A stretch of DNA of 64,000 nucleotides from Nautilus pompilius (taxonomy: Eukaryota > Mollusca > Cephalopoda > Nautilida > Nautilidae). Numbering within the stretch: position 1 is the stretch's first letter; each line of letters begins with the position of its first letter. Below, piece after piece: positions 59,801 through 64,000 of this stretch. The position numbers and the translations under genes are program-made. The DNA lies in the NCBI GenBank assembly GCA_018389105.1, contig JACATO010001026.1, forward strand, positions 248,001-312,000, written 5' to 3'. The notes below the pieces were generated by a model that searched no databases, was not told where the DNA came from, and saw nothing but the letters and a program-made list of their open reading frames with translations.

Positions 59801-62800
59801 GAACATCTTCACCAAGCTGGCTGCCTACTTGAGTACTATGGTTCCCCCAAGGCCCTGCTGTGCAAGACCCTGAAACATGGTCAACCACTGTTTCAGTGGA
59901 TAACTTCCATTTGGTCCTAGCAGGCCATTTCCAGGATATGGCAGAAGTCAATACCAATGTCAGCTGTTAAGTTCCAACAACTCCACAAGCTTTGCGAATG
60001 GAACCACAGGGTTTGACCTTCCCCAGCCAGAAAAAAATGCTTTTACACTTTAATCTTAGCTAGAGTTTAGACTGAAATCAGACTAAACCCAGATTTGTGA
60101 ATGCATGTTTTTGATGAGTTTTAAAACTAAAAAAAATCTTGCACATCAAACTATTCATATCAACAATCTCTCATTCCCTAATTTTTGTGCACTTATGCAT
60201 ATGGAAAATGCTTTTGTTCTCAGAAAAAGTTTCCCAAGAATATGCAAAAGAGACATATTTCCTCTGGATTATGTTCCTGATTTGTAAATAACACATCTAT
60301 GCCATTAAATTGCAATGGCAACGTTATTGTCTGCTCATTATTTCAAAAATAGATTTTTCAAATCTGGTAGGTATGACCATGTTAAGAAATTTACCAAATT
60401 AAGGTGGCAGTGCTCAACTTTAAGTGTGCATGCTAAAGTCAAGATCCATTCAGCAACTAAAATATTATTTTTTGCTTTTTGAAACAGGTTAGTAAGATAC
60501 GATGAAGTATGAACATATTCTTGTTATTATCCATAAGAGTAAATTAAATTATGACAACTATGAAAATATATTAGATATATAAAGGGAAATAACAGCAACA
60601 TTAGCAACTTTATAATTTTGATTGAGCAATAGAGTTTACTTAAAATTTTTACCTCAAATTCAGTATGCATGCAACTTTTGTTTTTAGGTTGATATAATGA
60701 ATTTTTCCCAATTAGTGATGTATCCTTTTCTCAGAATTATGTATTTATAGAAATCAAAATGAAAAATTCTACAGATATTTAGATACAATTTTGATTGATT
60801 TAAATATATTTAACAAATTTAATTATAAGTTGATAAAATGAAAATACCTGGTTATAGAAATGTAAAACACTAATAATAATAAATATGTATGCTGTATTTT
60901 CAAAAACCTTGATCTGTTTTAATTAATTGTTATTTTTTAAAATTCAAGTTATTAATTTTTTTATTTTAGTCAATTTAAGAATTTACAGATAGTTCCAGGC
61001 ACAAAACCTCAATGAAAATTTAGTAAAAATTAGGAACAAAAGAAATCAGTGCATTTAGTATGAAAAAAATATCATCCATGCCTGTTTCATTTTCATCCTG
61101 AAAACTCTAGTATTAATTTAAGTATCAACAAATTTAAAGTGTTGTAATTTAAAAAAGGAAATTTATTTTCTATAAAAGAATAAATAATAAAATGTAAATA
61201 ATATTTTGGAAAATTCTATTAGTATATACACAGATTTTTATGTTACATTTTTTCTTTTTAAAATACTATGAAAGTTTTAATCAGAATAGATACACAAAAA
61301 GAGTTTATGACCCATAATAGTTTTATTTTCATCATCTGTGAGCACAGATGCCTCAGTAAACCACTCTGAAAAATCCTGATTTCCTCAGCACATATATTTG
61401 CATATACAGCAATAAATCAAATATATTATATATATATATATATATAATATATTATATGCATGGAGTATAGGGATCTGATTTCCAGTTAAAAGCTTGAATG
61501 GTTTTGTATGCAGGGATATGTTGTTTGCTTTCAGACTGGTAAAAGCTAGGACACTACTCTTCAGAGGTTGAACTACAGAAAATCTTTTATCATAAAAAGC
61601 ACTGTAATTAAGACTGATGTAATGTTTAAAATTTTGTTTACATTTCTACACAGCTTGTGCTAAGCTGCTAAATGAATACCATTTTCCACTAAGACAATTA
61701 ATGACATTTTAATACTACATACATTACTAATTAAGGAATTGTTTTGGAAATTTCCAGTAAGTCATTCTAAGCTGGGGTTTTTCTAATTCAGTACCAATCT
61801 CTGCTGTTTCAGAGTTTTAAGTATTTGTTTCCATGTTATTCTTATATAGGAATCATTAAGGTTGAGCCTAATACTGGGTTTGTGAAATGTGAGCTGTCTT
61901 TTTATGTGTGACTTGAAATAAGCCATGAAAATAATTTTCAAATGTTTTGAAGCTAGCTTTCTTAAATAAGAAAAACTATGGAATCTTTTAACCTATAACA
62001 CATTTCAAGTTGTTTATATCAACAATGTTTAGAACAAAATATGACATTCCAAGTCCTTATTAAAATTATATTTTTGACTGCATGATTCACATGGACAGAG
62101 TCATAACCTTTTAAAAATAATTAGATGCTTCAACTTCCATGGATTGCTCCTTGAATGATATATCTAAAACTTAACATTGGAAAAACAGATTCTGCTTTAT
62201 CTCTGACTGATAAAGCTGCCAAAACCACAATTTTACACTTGAATTAAAAAACTTCAAGATATCTCAAGGCATGGCTCATCTTGAGCACTACAGGAATGCA
62301 ATTTTTAATGTTTTTTTTTGTAGATGTTATTATTTATATATATTTAATACATGTAACACAGAATTTCTAATTTGTAATAAAAGCATGATAGTCTTAATGC
62401 ATGATTTATTGAGATTAGGCTTGACAATTCTCTACATGAAAACATATATAAAAATTGAGTGATTTATTACCATTTGATGTAACTTATGATTATTGCTTGC
62501 ATTTATCTATACAATAGATAATTTAAATATGAAAATAAAATAAATAATTTGCATAATACCATATCAATTACTTAAAATAATTTATTTATTATATAATTAT
62601 ATTTTTATGATATGGAATTTTAAGGAACCCAATGAATTTTTAACTGTGATTTTGATAGAAATTAAAACCAAGAATCATTATTTTCTAAATAAACATGTTT
62701 GTTACACAGGGGTCACTAGATTTAATCAGTTTCTAAGGATAAATACACACTGACTTTGGTTGCACTATCTGTTCACTGTTACATTTTTGAATAATAATTG

Positions 62801-64000
62801 GATAATTATTTATTGAAACAACATGATCTCTTAAGATTGCCTCAGGCACATTTGGATCAACAGGTTAGGTACCTTATCAAAACAGATACTGTATGCATAT
62901 TGCAGAAAATGGAAACATGCCTCAAAATAATGGCATATTTTAATCCAATTACTATTCAACTAACTTATAATTTCTACTTAAATTACCTAAAGTCACAATA
63001 ACACCAATAAGTATAATTTAAAAAGGAAAATACTGTGATAATATTTTATTAATTTGACAGGAACATAACCTGCAAACTTAACATTATCTCCTAAAAGGAA
63101 TGGTAAATATTGGAGTACTGTACCAATTCTACTTTACTAGTAAACTAAAGATTTCAGATGTTTTCACTTTATATCTGTTATATGACAATCTCTGACTTTT
63201 GAAAAATAAATATGTCATAAAATTCTTTTTTTATAAATGAGTTTCAAAGGATAAAGCTGTTTTTCCTGCAACAACAGTATAATCCAAGATTAGGTGAACT
63301 ACAATAAGTCTTGTGTATGTATGTGCACATTCATGATTAGTATTACAGTGGTTTGAATGACAAAGTTAGCTTTTTATTCTTAAAAAATTATAAGCTAAAT
63401 ATCCTTCAAATTAAATGAGACTCCAGATCTCCATAATTCTCAACTTATAATACTTATATACTGTTACAAATTTTAATTTTTTACAACTGTTGCATAAATC
63501 TATAATATAAAGCAAAAATGAAAACAAAAAATCAATATGATGAAGATACAAGCATTTTATTTAAAACTCATAAAAAGCAAAAAAAAAATAAAATGACACT
63601 TATTCTGGTACACAGCTCTATATGGCAAAGGATTGTAATATACTTAACAACATTACCATTTGTTTAATTAGGTTTAAAATTTAGTACATGAATCATATAG
63701 TGGCATCATTATATAGTTCTATGGTATATGATGACACATGTACTTGACATTTCAGTGTTAATACTTCAAAAACACTGAAAACTTTTCATGAGACCATTCT
63801 TCTGATTTTCAAAATCTCTTATAAAGCAGGTGGTCTTTTATTAGAAACTTACTACATATTTGACATCAAGTCATCTTATGGTTCTCTTTTATAAGAGAAT
63901 ATGAATCAGCTGAAAAATTAATATACATAATTAATATATAGTAATATTATATACATAAGTAATTTATCTGTTAAAAATTATCACAACAGAATGTACCTTA
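56000..64000. other. Long terminal stretch without a recognised gene
   Basis: CpG-containing sequence continues to about 57550 and then gives way to AT-rich DNA. A less AT-rich block at 59100-60050 has short open frames on both strands without family resemblance and may be an old repeat. An (AT)n run lies at 61421-61456. No exons, tRNAs or transposase motifs were recognised. Confidence 0.5.
56855..56888. repeat. (ATA)n trinucleotide microsatellite
   Basis: About eleven copies of AAT/ATA directly after a CpG-containing segment. Confidence 0.9.

Noticed and set aside
1-64000. CRISPR arrays, operons, ribosome binding sites, prophage
   Set aside because: Spliced exons, microsatellites and animal transposons show a eukaryotic nuclear genome; no array of spaced direct repeats was seen.
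1-64000. tRNA, rRNA or snRNA genes, and endogenous retroviruses
   Set aside because: No cloverleaf box A/B pairs, rRNA core sequences, or paired LTRs with primer-binding site were recognised by eye; a covariance-model or LTR search would be needed to exclude them firmly.

Overview
The window is AT-rich animal nuclear DNA, not prokaryotic: coding sequence comes in short exons with GT-AG borders, introns run to several kilobases, there are many microsatellites, and almost every other protein-like segment is a decayed transposon. The one host gene I can prove is the regulatory (beta) subunit of protein kinase CK2 (CSNK2B), on the minus strand, with six coding exons between 18160 and 3626 giving a 221-residue protein. 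The transposon mix (Tc1/mariner, pogo/Tigger, hAT, a LINE and an unnamed TIR element) suits an invertebrate such as a mollusc or chelicerate, but the species cannot be fixed from this sequence.

Layout. 1-3600: non-coding flank downstream of CSNK2B, with a faint Tc1/mariner relic at about 1080-1690. 3626-18170: CSNK2B, whose introns hold a pogo relic (about 4315-5515), a pogo element bounded by TIRs and TA (11877-14289) and a Tc1 relic (about 15420-16160). 18171-29500: probably CSNK2B intron 1, because the start-codon exon opens with a splice acceptor only 10 nt before the ATG. It holds a TIR element of unknown type (18983-20729), a mariner-like element (about 21720-23035) and a third pogo element (23618-25796). 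A CpG-containing patch at 29270-29700 with a perfect NRF1-type palindrome is the best candidate promoter. 30354-33516: a hAT element of the ZBED5-like type with an exact 8-bp target duplication. 35367-36614: a mariner with its inverted repeats. 37995-38597: a pogo/Tigger-type MITE. 45491-47260: an element with inverted repeats enclosing the longest open frame in the window, a zinc-ribbon protein of a multicopy invertebrate family. 50811-54590: a minus-strand LINE interrupted by an approximately 1.17-kb polyadenylated insert. 54600-64000: mostly featureless, apart from one possible Tc1 relic.

The genes do not form a pathway. One conserved housekeeping gene sits in a landscape built by successive transposon insertions, and every transposase seen is broken. 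The most interesting material is the 45.5-47.3 kb element with its palindromic repeats next to the start codon, the unclassified TIR element at 19.0-20.7 kb, and the polyadenylated insert inside the LINE.
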